Of a stretch of 64,000 bases of DNA, positions 50,072-59,120 are shown piece by piece. Both the position numbers and the translations under genes were made by a program. A model generated the notes under the pieces. It saw only the letters and a list, made by a program, of their open reading frames with translations. It had not been told where the DNA came from and made no database searches. Source of the stretch: Agromyces terreus (GTDB lineage Bacteria > Actinomycetota > Actinomycetes > Actinomycetales > Microbacteriaceae). Every line of letters starts with the position of its first letter. Positions within the stretch are counted from its first letter, which is position 1. The stretch spans positions 1,054,001 to 1,118,000 of the forward strand of contig NZ_WBIS01000001.1 of the NCBI RefSeq assembly GCF_009749465.1. The letters run 5' to 3'.

Positions 50072-51160
50072 TCAGTACCTCACTCGCGGGTCGATGAACG
50101 CGGCGATGATGTCCACGATGAAGTTGGTGAGGGCGACGATGATCGCGAGGAGCACCACGATGCCCTGCACCGCGACGAAGTCTCGCGACTCGAGGAACTC
50201 CGCGAGGATGAACCCGAGGCCCTTCCACTCGAACGTCGTCTCGGTGAGCACGGCGCCCGCGAGCAGCAGGGCGATCTGCAGGCCGATGACCGTGACGATC
50301 GGGATGAGCGCCGGACGGTACGCGTGCTTGCGCAGCAGCCGCGACTCGGCGACGCCCCGGGAGCGGGCCGCGTCGACGTAGTCGGTCGACAGGGTGCCGA
50401 TCACGTTCGTGCGCACCAGTCGGAGGAAGATGCCGGCCGTGAGCAGGCCGAGCGCGATCGACGGCAGCACCGCGTGGGCGAGCACGTCGCCGAGCACGGC
50501 CGGGTTGCCGGTCATCAGCGCGTCGATCGTGTAGAAGCCGGTCTTGTTCGGCAGCGTCTGCAGCTGCAGTTCGGCGCCAACGCTCGCGCGCCCCGCCACG
50601 GGGAGCCACTTCAGCCAGACCGCGAACACGAGCTTGAGGAGCAGGCCGGCGAAGAAGATCGGCACCGCGTACCAGAAGATCGCGAGCACGCGGAAGAACG
50701 CGTCGGGCGCCTTGTCGCGGAAGTACGCCGCGAGGAGGCCGAGCGGGATGCCGACCGCGAACGCGATGATGAGCGAGTAGAACACGAGCTCGAACGTCGC
50801 GGGGCCGTAGGTGGCGAGCACGTCGATCACCGGGCGGTTCGTCGTGATCGTCGTGCCGAAGTCGAAGACGACGATGCGGCCGAGGTACTCGAGGTACTGC
50901 ACGAGGAGCGGCCGGTCGTAGCCCGCGGCCTCTCGCAGCGCTGCGAGGGCCTCGGGGCTCAGGCGCCCGCCCTGGGCGGCGGTGATCGGGTCGCCCGTCG
51001 TGCGCATCAGGAAGAACACGAGCGTGACGAGGATGAAGATGGTCGGGAAGATCAGCAGGAACCGCACGAGCAGGTAGCGCGCGAATCCTCCGCCCTGGGA
51101 CTTGGGCTTGACGCCGGGGGTCGAGACGCCTGGGCTCGGCGTCAGGTCGACAGCGGACAT
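50072..51160 (-). CDS. peptide ABC transporter permease, DppB type
   Basis: The 362-residue permease starts at ATG 51160, chosen for GAGGA 4-5 nt upstream; the open frame begins seven residues earlier. TM1 is FLLIFPTIFILVTLVFFLMR, followed by the typical DppB extracytoplasmic region with GRLSPEALAALREAAGYDRPLLVQY and about five more segments. The EAA loop is YVDAARSRGVAESRLLRKH near residue 270, and the WKGLG and DPRVRY C-terminal marks are present. Preceded by a strong hairpin that separates it from the binding-protein gene. Confidence 0.95.
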   Translation of the reverse strand: MSAVDLTPSPGVSTPGVKPKSQGGGFARYLLVRFLLIFPTIFILVTLVFFLMRTTGDPITAAQGGRLSPEALAALREAAGYDRPLLVQYLEYLGRIVVFDFGTTITTNRPVIDVLATYGPATFELVFYSLIIAFAVGIPLGLLAAYFRDKAPDAFFRVLAIFWYAVPIFFAGLLLKLVFAVWLKWLPVAGRASVGAELQLQTLPNKTGFYTIDALMTGNPAVLGDVLAHAVLPSIALGLLTAGIFLRLVRTNVIGTLSTDYVDAARSRGVAESRLLRKHAYRPALIPIVTVIGLQIALLLAGAVLTETTFEWKGLGFILAEFLESRDFVAVQGIVVLLAIIVALTNFIVDIIAAFIDPRVRY

Positions 51161-51185
51161 GGATTCCTCACTGTGAAACATGGAA

Positions 51186-51218
51186 CGGGGGCGACCCGCA
51201 GGATGCGGGTCGCCCCCG
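51186..51218 (-). promoter_or_regulatory. strong hairpin between binding protein and permease genes
   Basis: A perfect 15-bp stem, arms 51186-51200 and 51204-51218, with a 3-nt loop lies between the substrate-binding protein stop and dppB. No T-run follows on the minus strand. Such hairpins commonly stabilise the upstream mRNA or partly attenuate, allowing excess binding protein over permease. Confidence 0.75.
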
Positions 51219-51251
51219 TCGGTCGAACTGGATCGACTCTAGCCGGAGTGA

Positions 51252-52880
51252 CTAGCCCTTGGAGAGCGCCGCGTAGCGGAACTTGAACGACGCGTCGAGC
51301 GTCTCGTCGGCACCCTCGACGTCGGCACCGACGACCGCGACCTGCGCGCCCTGCATGTACGGGATCGTCGACAGGTCGGCCGCGACCTTGTCCTGGATCT
51401 CGCCGATGAGCGCCTCGCGCGCGGCGGGGTCCGCGGTGACGGCCTGCTCGAGCACCAGGTCGTTCACCTCGGGGTTGTCGTAGTGGTTCGCCAGGAAGTT
51501 CTCCGTGAGGAAGAACGGGGTGAGGTAGTTGTCGGCGTCGGAGTAGTCGGGGAACCAACCCAGCTGGTACGCCGGGTAGAGGTCCGCGACGCGGTCCTTC
51601 GAGTACTGCACCCACTCGGTCGACTGGAGGTTGACCGTGAACAGGCCGCTGTCCTCGAGGTTCTCCTTGATGATCGCGTACTCGTCGCTCGAGCTCGGTC
51701 CGTAGCGCTCGGCCACGTACTGGATCGAGATGTCGAGCGGCGTCGTGACGCCGGCCGCCGAGAGACGCTCGGCCGCCTTGTCGGCGTCGGGCGCGCCGTT
51801 GCCGTCGCCGTAGAGGCCCTTGAGCGCCTCATTGGCGCCGGTCAGGCCCTCGGGGACGTACGAGTACAGCGGGGTGAAGGTGCCCTTGTACACGTCCTCG
51901 GAGATCGCGTCGCGGTCGATGAGGTCGGCGATCGCCTGGCGGACGGCGAGCGCCTTGGCCGGGTCGGCCTCCGCGGTCGTCGCGCCGAACGGCATCGTGT
52001 CGAAGTTGAAGACGAGGTAGCGGATCTCGCCGCCGGGGCCGTCGACGACCTTGACCTTGTCGTTGCCGCGGAGGTCCTCGATGTCGGTCGCGCTCAGCGT
52101 GCGGTTCGCGACGTCGATGTTGCCCTCCTGGACGTCGAGCTTCAGGTTCGAGGCATCCGTGTAGTACTTCACGTTGACCGTGTCGGTCTTCGCCTCGCCC
52201 AGCAGCCCGTCGTAGTCGGGGTTCGCCTTGTACGAGATGAGGTTGTTGAAGTCGTAGCTCGTGATGACGTACTGGCCGGCGAACGCGTTGCCGGCGACGA
52301 TGTCGTCGTCGCTCGTGAGCGCGTCGGCCGAGAAGACCTCTTCATCGACGATCGGGCCCACCGGGCTCGAGAGGATCTGCGGGAAGATCTGGTCGTTCTC
52401 GCTCAGCAGGTGGAAGACGACGGTGGTGTCGTCGACGGCCTCGGTCGAATCGAGGTTGTAGAGCAGCGACGACGGGCCGTTCTCGTCGGCGATCGCCTTC
52501 TGGCGGTCGAACGTGAACTTCACGTCGGATGCCGTGAGCTCGTTGCCGTTGGCGAACGTGAGACCCGACTTGAGCTTGACCGTGTACTCGGTCGGTGCCG
52601 TGAACTCGGCGGACTCCGCGATGTCGGGTTCGACGTCGGGGCTGCCGTACGGCGTGTTCATGAGGAACGGGTACACCTGGTTCATCACGGCGAAGGAGCC
52701 GTTGTCGTACGATCCGGCCGGGTCGAGCGACGTGACCTGCTCGGTCGTGCCGATCGTCAGCGTGCCCGACGCGGCGTCGTCGCCGCCCGACGCGGTGCAA
52801 CCGGCCAGCGCGAGCGCGGCGACCGAAACGCCGGCGGCCGCGGTGAGCATGCGGCGCCGGTTCGTGGATGCGGATGTCAT
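51252..52880 (-). CDS. peptide ABC transporter substrate-binding lipoprotein
   Basis: The 542-residue secreted lipoprotein starts at ATG 52880. It has a Tat/Sec-like leader NRRRMLTAAAGVSVAALALAGC with lipobox LAGC (Cys28), then the SBP_bac_5 fold: LTIGTTEQVTSLDPAGSYD, YTVKLKSGLTFANGNELTASDV, RQAIADLIDRDAI and LGWFPDYSDADNYLTPFF in order. It captures peptides outside the membrane for the DppBC permease. First gene of the operon; its promoter lies in the 214-nt gap before dnaG. Confidence 0.95.
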   Translation of the reverse strand: MTSASTNRRRMLTAAAGVSVAALALAGCTASGGDDAASGTLTIGTTEQVTSLDPAGSYDNGSFAVMNQVYPFLMNTPYGSPDVEPDIAESAEFTAPTEYTVKLKSGLTFANGNELTASDVKFTFDRQKAIADENGPSSLLYNLDSTEAVDDTTVVFHLLSENDQIFPQILSSPVGPIVDEEVFSADALTSDDDIVAGNAFAGQYVITSYDFNNLISYKANPDYDGLLGEAKTDTVNVKYYTDASNLKLDVQEGNIDVANRTLSATDIEDLRGNDKVKVVDGPGGEIRYLVFNFDTMPFGATTAEADPAKALAVRQAIADLIDRDAISEDVYKGTFTPLYSYVPEGLTGANEALKGLYGDGNGAPDADKAAERLSAAGVTTPLDISIQYVAERYGPSSSDEYAIIKENLEDSGLFTVNLQSTEWVQYSKDRVADLYPAYQLGWFPDYSDADNYLTPFFLTENFLANHYDNPEVNDLVLEQAVTADPAAREALIGEIQDKVAADLSTIPYMQGAQVAVVGADVEGADETLDASFKFRYAALSKG

Positions 52881-53094
52881 ATCCGTCTACCTCTTCCTGT
52901 CAGGAAACGCGCGCAGAGAACCGCGACGCGTGTGCGTATTCCCCAAGAACTAGCACAGACGTGCGCGTGCGTCGCAGGGACTGCAGGATTCGTGCCTGAA
53001 TGTTTATCGTTCTGCAACGTGACCGTGACTGCGCTGAACGCGGCGCGCGAGAGCCGAACGCGCGAAACGGCGAGCGGATGCCTCGGCGCCGGCC

Positions 53095-54996
53095 TCAGTC
53101 GCCGCGCAGGTCGCGGCGCTCGCGCTCGAGCTCGACGAGCCCGCGCTGCAGGGCCGCGTACGTCTCGGTGTCGGATCGGTCGGTGCGCTGGAGTCGGCCG
53201 AGCAGCTCGCTCTTCTGCCGAAGCAGCTCGCGGTCGACGAGCGCGCCGACCACCCCGCGGAGGTACACCGACAGCTCGGCGTTGCCGCGCTGCGGGATCG
53301 GCGCGACGGCCAGCTGCCGCACGACCCCGGCGAACGGCTGCGGCACCTCGTCGACGACGAGGTCGACGCGGACGGCCTCGGCGCCGGCCGCGAGGACCGA
53401 TGCGACGCCGTCGCGCACGACCGACAGCGACGGGTTCGTGAACCGGCAGTCGACGGCGTGGCGGAGCAGGTCGATCCCGACCTCGTCGGGGTACTGCAGC
53501 ATCGCCTGCAGCGCGTCGCGCTCGAGGCGGGTCGCCGGGTCGTTCGGCAGGTCGGCGATCGAGAACGGCCGGGTCGCGGCATCCGCTGCCGTGGCATCGC
53601 CCTGACCCGACGTGCGCTCCCCCGCGACGGTGCGCGAGGACGCCGCCTCGGAACGCGGCGACGAACCGCCGCCACGCCCCTGCGAACCCGCCTGCCGCAC
53701 CGCACGCGTCGCCTCGCCCAGCTCGACCCCGAGCATGCGCGCGAGCTCGCGCGTGTACCCCGGCCGGAGCGCGGGGTCGCGGATCTCGGCGATCACCGGC
53801 GCCGCCGCGCGCAGGGCGCCCACCCGGCCCTCGACGGTCTCCAGGTCGTATCGCTCGATGGTGTGCCGCAGCACGAACTCGAACAGGGGCGTGCGCGACT
53901 CGACGAGCGTGCGCACCGCCGCATCGCCCTTCGCGAGGCGCAGATCGCACGGATCGAGCCCGTCGGGCGCGACCGCGACGAACGTCTGCGCGGCGAAGCG
54001 CTGCTCCTCGCCGAACGCGCGCATCGCGGCCTGCTGGCCCGCGGCGTCGCCGTCGAACGTGAACACCACCTCGCCCCCGCCGGAGTCGTCGCCGAGCACC
54101 CGCCGCAGCACCTTGATGTGGTCGACCCCGAACGAGGTGCCGCACGTGGCGATCGCCGTCGTGACGCCCGCGAGGTGGCAGGCCATGACGTCGGTGTAGC
54201 CCTCGACGACGACGACCCGATGCGACTTCGAGATGTCGCGCTTGGCGAGATCGAGCCCGTAGAGCACCTGCGCCTTGTGGTACACCGCCGTCTCGGGGGT
54301 GTTGAGGTACTTGGGGCCCTTGTCGTCGTCGAGCAGCCGGCGTGCGCCGAAGCCGACGGTCTGCCCCGTGACGTCGCGGATCGGCCAGACGAGGCGCCCG
54401 CGGAACCGGTCGTACACGCCGCGATCGCCCTGCGACACGAGCCCCGAGGCCGTGAGCTCCTCGGTGCTGAATCCGCGGCCCTTGAGGTGGTTCGTGAGCG
54501 CGTCCCAGCTCTTCGGCGCGAAGCCGACCCCGAACCGCCTCGCGGCCTCGGCGTCGAAGCCGCGCTCGCCGAGGAAGCGCCGGCCCACCTCGGCCTCGGG
54601 CGACCCGAGCCGCTCGAGGAAGAACTCCGAGGCCGCCTGGTTCGCCGCGAGCAGGCGCGCACGATTGCCGTGATCGCTCGCCTGGCCGCCGTCTTCGTAG
54701 TGCAGTTCGTAGCCGAGCCGGCCCGCGAGCCGCTCGACGGCCTCGGTGAACGAGACGTGGTCCATGCGCTGCAGGAACGTGTACGCGTCGCCCGATTCGC
54801 CGCAGCCGAAGCAGTGGTAGTAGCCGAGCGCGGGTCGCACGTGGAAGCTCGGGCTGCGCTCGTCGTGGAACGGGCAGAGCCCCTTCATGGAGCCCACGCC
54901 GGCCGACTTGAGGCTCACGTGATCGCCCACGATGTCGGCGATGTTCGTGCGGGCCTTCACCTCATCGACGTCGCTCTGTCGAATCCGTCCGGCCAT
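53095..54996 (-). CDS. dnaG: DNA primase
   Basis: The 633-residue primase starts at ATG 54996 (AGRIRQSDVDEVK), preferred over an in-frame start three codons earlier as it matches the usual N-terminus. The zinc finger has Cys41, His44, Cys62 and Cys65 (CPFHDERS, CFGCGESGD). The RNA polymerase core has FGARRLLDDDKGPKYLNTPET, the TOPRIM motifs VVVEGYTDVMAC and FTFDGDAAGQQA, and a C-terminal helical DnaB-interaction region after a Ser/Gly-rich linker (residues about 430-475). It synthesises replication primers. Typical core gene, next to dgt. Confidence 0.97.
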   Translation of the reverse strand: MAGRIRQSDVDEVKARTNIADIVGDHVSLKSAGVGSMKGLCPFHDERSPSFHVRPALGYYHCFGCGESGDAYTFLQRMDHVSFTEAVERLAGRLGYELHYEDGGQASDHGNRARLLAANQAASEFFLERLGSPEAEVGRRFLGERGFDAEAARRFGVGFAPKSWDALTNHLKGRGFSTEELTASGLVSQGDRGVYDRFRGRLVWPIRDVTGQTVGFGARRLLDDDKGPKYLNTPETAVYHKAQVLYGLDLAKRDISKSHRVVVVEGYTDVMACHLAGVTTAIATCGTSFGVDHIKVLRRVLGDDSGGGEVVFTFDGDAAGQQAAMRAFGEEQRFAAQTFVAVAPDGLDPCDLRLAKGDAAVRTLVESRTPLFEFVLRHTIERYDLETVEGRVGALRAAAPVIAEIRDPALRPGYTRELARMLGVELGEATRAVRQAGSQGRGGGSSPRSEAASSRTVAGERTSGQGDATAADAATRPFSIADLPNDPATRLERDALQAMLQYPDEVGIDLLRHAVDCRFTNPSLSVVRDGVASVLAAGAEAVRVDLVVDEVPQPFAGVVRQLAVAPIPQRGNAELSVYLRGVVGALVDRELLRQKSELLGRLQRTDRSDTETYAALQRGLVELERERRDLRGD

Positions 54997-55083
54997 GGCT
55001 CTCATCCTAGATCGAGGGTCGGGTGTCTCGGCCCGTCGGCCGGACTCGGGACTCGGGAATCGGGGCGCGGTGCGCGGGATGCG

Positions 55084-56343
55084 TCAGCCGCGGAGGATCC
55101 GCTCGTGCCAGGCCAGCGCGGATTGGTCGGTGAGGCTCGCGACCTGGTCGACCACGGCCCGTGTTCGGCCGGCATCGTCGGCGGCGTCGGCCCAATCGGC
55201 CGCGAAACCGGGATCGAGGTCGCGCCCCTCGCTCGCGAGCAGCGCATCGGCGAGTTCGACGAGGACCTCGCGCTGCTGCGCGTAGATCGGCTGCCGGCTG
55301 TTGCGCGACATGACGAACGCGGCGACGATGCCCTTGAGCACCGCGATCTCGGCCTGCACCTCGCGCGGCACGACCACATCGGCGTCGAAGCGGATGAGGC
55401 TCGCGAGGGGGAATGCCGAACGCGTCGCCTCGGTGGCGGCGCGCGCGAACCTGCCGATGAGCTGGCTCGTGAGGTTCTTCAACCGCGCCTGGTCGCGACG
55501 ACCGGCGTCGTACGAATCCATCCAGAGCTCGAGGGAATCGAGGCGGTCGAACGCGGCGATGAGCTCGTCGTGCGTGAAGGCGCCGCCGATCCACTCGTAC
55601 ATCGAGGAGACGAGCGCGTCGTGGTCGACGCGGGCGCCGAGGCTCCCGACGTCGATGTAGCCGTTGACGACGGCGTCTTCGAAGTCGTGCACCGAGTAGG
55701 CGATGTCGTCGGAGAGGTCCATGACCTGCGCCTCGATGCAGAGCCGCCGTTCGGGAGCGCCCCGGCGCAGCCAGGTGAACACGTCGAGGTCGTCGCGGTA
55801 GAAGCCGAACTTCGCCCGCCCGCTCGGATCGGCGACCGACGTCGCCTCGGCCCAGGGGTACTTGCAGCTCGCGTCGAGGCTCGCCCTCGTGAGGTTGAGC
55901 CCGTAGCCGCGCCCGTCGGCCCCGAACATCTTGGGCTCGAGCCGGGTGAGGATGCGGAGCGTCTGCGCGTTGCCCTCGAACCCGCCGATCTCGGCCGCCC
56001 AGACGTTGAGCGCCTTCTCGCCGTTGTGGCCGAACGGCGGGTGACCGAGATCGTGCGCGAGGCACGCCGTGTCGACGACATCGGGGTCGAGCCCGAGCGA
56101 CTCGGCGAGCTCGCGCCCGACCTGCGCGACCTCGAGGGAATGCGTCAGCCGGTTGCGCGCGAAGTCGAGCCCCGCGGTGGGGCTCAGCACCTGGGTCTTC
56201 GCCGCGAGCCGCCGCAGCGCGCTCGAGTGCAGCAGCCGGGCGCGATCGCGTGCGAAGTCGCTTCGACGATTGGTGTGCTCTTCGGGCAGCAGCCGCTCGG
56301 TGTCGGCGTCGTGGTACCCGCCGAAGAGTCGTTCGGACGCCAC
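55084..56343 (-). CDS. dgt: deoxyguanosinetriphosphate triphosphohydrolase-like protein
   Basis: The 419-residue HD-domain enzyme starts at GTG 56343, 1 nt after the dusB stop. Metal ligands are in NRLTHSLEVAQVGRELA and CLAHDLGHPPFGHNGE (HD pair), with a later Asp in MDLSDDIAYSVHDFED. The ARDRARLLHSSALRRLAAKTQV start is typical of the actinobacterial Dgt group. It hydrolyses dNTPs to deoxynucleosides and triphosphate. Located between dusB and dnaG, as in many actinobacteria. Confidence 0.95.
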   Translation of the reverse strand: MASERLFGGYHDADTERLLPEEHTNRRSDFARDRARLLHSSALRRLAAKTQVLSPTAGLDFARNRLTHSLEVAQVGRELAESLGLDPDVVDTACLAHDLGHPPFGHNGEKALNVWAAEIGGFEGNAQTLRILTRLEPKMFGADGRGYGLNLTRASLDASCKYPWAEATSVADPSGRAKFGFYRDDLDVFTWLRRGAPERRLCIEAQVMDLSDDIAYSVHDFEDAVVNGYIDVGSLGARVDHDALVSSMYEWIGGAFTHDELIAAFDRLDSLELWMDSYDAGRRDQARLKNLTSQLIGRFARAATEATRSAFPLASLIRFDADVVVPREVQAEIAVLKGIVAAFVMSRNSRQPIYAQQREVLVELADALLASEGRDLDPGFAADWADAADDAGRTRAVVDQVASLTDQSALAWHERILRG

Positions 56344-56344
56344 C

Positions 56345-57502
56345 TCAGCCGCCGCTCGTGTCGAGTTCGGCGTCGACGAGCGTGCTGCGATCGTGGCCGG
56401 CGAGTTCTTGCGAGTCGAGCCAGCCGTCGGGCAGCGCCGGGTTCTTGGGGGTGCCCGCCCGCCCGCGCGGCCCCTCGGCGCCCTCGCCGGGGTACGGCAT
56501 CGACCAGTCGAGCGTGCCGAGCAGGTCATCGAGCATCGCGAGCGACTCGACCGTCGCGAGCCGGGCGCGGAGGTCGCCGCCGACCGGGTAGCCCTTGAAG
56601 TACCAGGCGACGTGCTTGCGGATGTCGCGGCAGCCGCGCTCTTCGGAGTCGAAGAACTCCGTCAGCAGTTCGGCGTGGCGGCGGAACGTCTGCGCAACCT
56701 GCCCGAGCGAGGGGTGGAAGTTCTGCGTCTGCCCGCGGAACGCCGCCGCGAGATCGCCGAAGAGCCACGGCCGCCCGAGGCATCCGCGACCCACGACCAC
56801 GCCGTCGCAGCCCGTCTCGGCCACCATGCGCAGCGCGTCTTCGGCCGACCAGATGTCGCCGTTGCCGAGCACCGGAACGCCGGTGACCGTCTCTTTGAGC
56901 CTGCCGATGGCCGACCAGTCGGCGTGGCCCGAGTAGAACTCCGCCGCCGTGCGCGCGTGCAGGGCGATCGAGGCGACGCCCGCGCCCTCGGCGATGCGGC
57001 CCGCCTCGAGGTACGTGAGATGGTCGGCGTCGATGCCCTTGCGCATCTTGATCGTGAGCGGGATGTCGCCCGCGGCCGCGACCGCGCCCTCGACGATGTC
57101 GCGGAACAGCCCGCTCTTCCACGGCAGCGCCGCACCGCCGCCCTTGCGGGTGACCTTCGGCACGGGGCATCCGAAGTTCAGGTCGATGTGATCGGCCCGG
57201 TCTTCGGCGACGAGCATCGTCACCGCCTCGGAGACGGTCTTCGGATCGACCCCGTAGAGCTGGATCGAGCGCGGCGTCTCGGACTCGTGATGCGTGATGA
57301 GGCGCATCGACTCGGGCGTTCGTTCGACGAGCGCCCGCGAGGTGATCATCTCGGAGACGTAGAGGCCGGCGCCGAACTCGCGGCACAGCCGGCGGAACGC
57401 CGTGTTCGTGATGCCCGCCATGGGGGCGAGCACGACGGGGACGTCGAGTTCGAGGCCGCCGATGGTCAGCGGGCCGGTGGGCGTCGTGGTGGTGAGTGGC
57501 AT
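56345..57502 (-). CDS. dusB: tRNA dihydrouridine synthase
   Basis: The 385-residue FMN enzyme starts at ATG 57502; the frame upstream is not used as it would cross the ybaK-side promoter. FMN-binding VVLAPMAGITNTAFRRLC at about residues 23-40, then HIDLNFGCPVPKVTRKGGGA with the catalytic Cys near 115, IKMRKGI, and HARTAAEFYSGHADW, the His/Arg region. VLGNGDIWS and GVVVGRGCLGRPW lie near the end. It reduces uridines in the tRNA D loop. The C-terminal 45 residues are an acidic tail. Confidence 0.95.
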   Translation of the reverse strand: MPLTTTTPTGPLTIGGLELDVPVVLAPMAGITNTAFRRLCREFGAGLYVSEMITSRALVERTPESMRLITHHESETPRSIQLYGVDPKTVSEAVTMLVAEDRADHIDLNFGCPVPKVTRKGGGAALPWKSGLFRDIVEGAVAAAGDIPLTIKMRKGIDADHLTYLEAGRIAEGAGVASIALHARTAAEFYSGHADWSAIGRLKETVTGVPVLGNGDIWSAEDALRMVAETGCDGVVVGRGCLGRPWLFGDLAAAFRGQTQNFHPSLGQVAQTFRRHAELLTEFFDSEERGCRDIRKHVAWYFKGYPVGGDLRARLATVESLAMLDDLLGTLDWSMPYPGEGAEGPRGRAGTPKNPALPDGWLDSQELAGHDRSTLVDAELDTSGG

Positions 57503-57593
57503 CACGTTCGATTCTCCCAGAATCCTGCGGCATCCGGCCCACGACGCGATTCGCGCGCCTAGGATCTCCCACAGGCGACCTGGGGAGGACGAC

Positions 57594-58073
57594 ATGGACG
57601 AGGCTCCGACCGGCTCGGAACGCGTGCGAGCGGATGCCGCGGCACGCGGTCTCGACGTCGAGATCATCGAACGGCCCGCGGCCGACAGCCTCGAGGAGGC
57701 CGCCGCCCTGCTCGGCATCGCACCCGGCGACATTCTCAAGTCGCTCGTCGTCAAGCGCAGCGACGACACCTACCTCTTCGCCCTCGTGCCCGGCGGCCGC
57801 AAGATCTCCTGGCCGAAGCTGCGCGCGCTCGTCGGCGTCAACAAGCTGCGGCTGCCGGAGGCCGCGCTCGCGCTCGCCGCGACCGGCTACGAACGCGGCA
57901 CCATCACCCCGCTCGGCTCCACCACCGCGTGGCCGGTGTACGTCGACGAGTCCGTCGTCGGACGACGCGTGTCGATGGGCGCGGGCGAGCACGGCCGCAG
58001 TCTCTTCGTCGACGCCGACCGCCTCATCGAGGCGTTCGGCGCGACGGTCGCCGACCTCAGCGACCCCGAGTAG
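57594..58073 (+). CDS. YbaK/EbsC-type aminoacyl-tRNA deacylase
   Basis: The 159-residue protein starts at ATG 57594 with GGGGAGGA upstream at about 4 nt. It has the YbaK fold pattern: ADSLEEAAALLGIAPGDILKSLVVK with the conserved Lys near residue 49, then FALVPGGRKISWPKLRALVG, and a GTITPLGSTTAWPVYVDESV block containing the G-x-x-P loop. Relatives hydrolyse Cys-tRNA(Pro) or similar mischarged tRNAs. Divergent from dusB. Confidence 0.85.
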   Translation: MDEAPTGSERVRADAAARGLDVEIIERPAADSLEEAAALLGIAPGDILKSLVVKRSDDTYLFALVPGGRKISWPKLRALVGVNKLRLPEAALALAATGYERGTITPLGSTTAWPVYVDESVVGRRVSMGAGEHGRSLFVDADRLIEAFGATVADLSDPE

Positions 58074-58097
58074 GCGGGGTCGCCGCCGGTCGAGGGC

Positions 58098-58192
58098 TGG
58101 TCTCGAGACGGCGCCGGCGCGCCTCCTCGACCGGCGAGCGGCGAGCACGGCCGATCGCCGGTCGAGGAGCGAGGCACGAGCGTCTCGAGACC
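58098..58192. repeat. REP-like nested inverted repeat
   Basis: ggtctcgagac (58099-58109) mirrors gtctcgagacc (58182-58192), and inside them tcctcgaccggcga (58124-58137) mirrors tcgccggtcgagga (58155-58168). The whole can fold into a long hairpin between two convergent genes. Elements with this ggtcgagg...ctcgagacc vocabulary recur in many Microbacteriaceae genomes. It may also act as a terminator. Confidence 0.65.
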
Positions 58193-58211
58193 CCGCCGTC
58201 GACCGGCGGCG

Positions 58212-58346
58212 CTACTCGGCGGCAGGCACGAAGCAGACGTCGCCCTCGCACACCATGGCCGACGGGTCGCCCGTCACCATCGTGAAGGGCGACGCCGCGG
58301 CATCCGTCGGCGTCGGCGCCGCGGCATCCGCCCTCTGCCCGGTCAC
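58212..58346 (-). CDS. small 44-residue protein with a C-x4-C motif, coupled to the DsbA-like gene
   Basis: GTG 58346 overlaps the stop of the FrnE-like gene (GTGA). The product begins with an Ala/Asp/Pro-rich stretch and ends TMVTGDPSAMVCEGDVCFV plus four residues. The two cysteines in CEGDVC are the only ones. The C-terminal half does not look like random translated GC-rich DNA. I do not recognise the family. Translational coupling to a thiol-disulfide oxidoreductase suggests a functional link such as substrate, chaperone partner or redox cofactor peptide. Confidence 0.55.
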   Translation of the reverse strand: MTGQRADAAAPTPTDAAASPFTMVTGDPSAMVCEGDVCFVPAAE

Positions 58347-58999
58347 GCCGCGCGCTCCCCGGCGACCTGCGAGATCGCCTGCGAGAAGACCTCGGCCGGC
58401 TGAGCGCCCGAGATGCCGTACTTGCCGTCGATGACGAAGAACGGCACGCCGTTGATGCCGTAGGCGCCCGCCTGCGCGATGTCGGCCTGCACCTCGCTCG
58501 CGAAGCTGCCGGATTCGAGGGCCGCACGGGCCTCGTCGGCGTCGAGACCGACCTCGGCCGCGTAGCCGACGAGCTCGTCGATGCGGTTCACCCGCCCACC
58601 CTCGACGAAGTACGCCTTCAGCAGGCGCTCCTTCAACTCGAGCTGCTTGCCGTTCGCCTTCGCGAAGTGCAGCAGTTCATGGGCCTTCAGCGTCTTCGTG
58701 TGCGCGACCTTCTCGAAGTGGTAGTCGAGGCCCGCGTTCGCGGCGACGCCCGTCACGTGCTGGAGCATCTGCTCGACGCGCTCGACGGGCATGCCCTTGC
58801 GGTCGGCGAGGTACTCGACGGTCGAGCCCTCGAAGTCGAGCGGGGTGTCTGGCGAGAGCTCGAACGAGTGGTACTCGATCTCTACGTCGGGCGCATCCGC
58901 GCCGAGGGCATCGATGCCCGCTTCGAGGTGGCGCTTGCCGATGTAGCACCAGGGGCAGGCGATGTCGGACCAGATGTCGATCTTGATGGGGGAAGTCAC
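58343..58999 (-). CDS. DsbA family oxidoreductase (FrnE-like)
   Basis: The 218-residue thioredoxin-fold protein uses GTG 58999; ATG 59026 would add nine residues, and neither has a clear ribosome site. KIDIWSDIACPWCYIGKRHLE holds the active-site CPWC near residues 14-17. The helical insertion and late cis-Pro region GINGVPFFVIDGKYGISGAQ near 180 are typical of FrnE/2-hydroxychromene isomerase-like cytoplasmic DsbA members. Likely a cytoplasmic disulfide isomerase or oxidoreductase involved in redox stress. Divergent from the LysR-type gene and overlapping a tiny gene downstream. Confidence 0.9.
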   Translation of the reverse strand: MTSPIKIDIWSDIACPWCYIGKRHLEAGIDALGADAPDVEIEYHSFELSPDTPLDFEGSTVEYLADRKGMPVERVEQMLQHVTGVAANAGLDYHFEKVAHTKTLKAHELLHFAKANGKQLELKERLLKAYFVEGGRVNRIDELVGYAAEVGLDADEARAALESGSFASEVQADIAQAGAYGINGVPFFVIDGKYGISGAQPAEVFSQAISQVAGERAA

Positions 59000-59120
59000 G
59001 GTGGGATGGAACGCATGCGAGCGCATGGGTATTCCCCGGACATCCCACGGGCGCGAGCCGCGCTCCCGCATCGATGCGGTCGGCGCACCGACCCTCGGCA
59101 TCCATGCCAAGATCGCATGC

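Noticed and set aside
53458..56598. 1046-residue open frame on the plus strand
   Set aside because: Antisense to dnaG and dgt; Arg/Val/Glu/Gly-skewed composition typical of translated high-GC complement with no domain signal.
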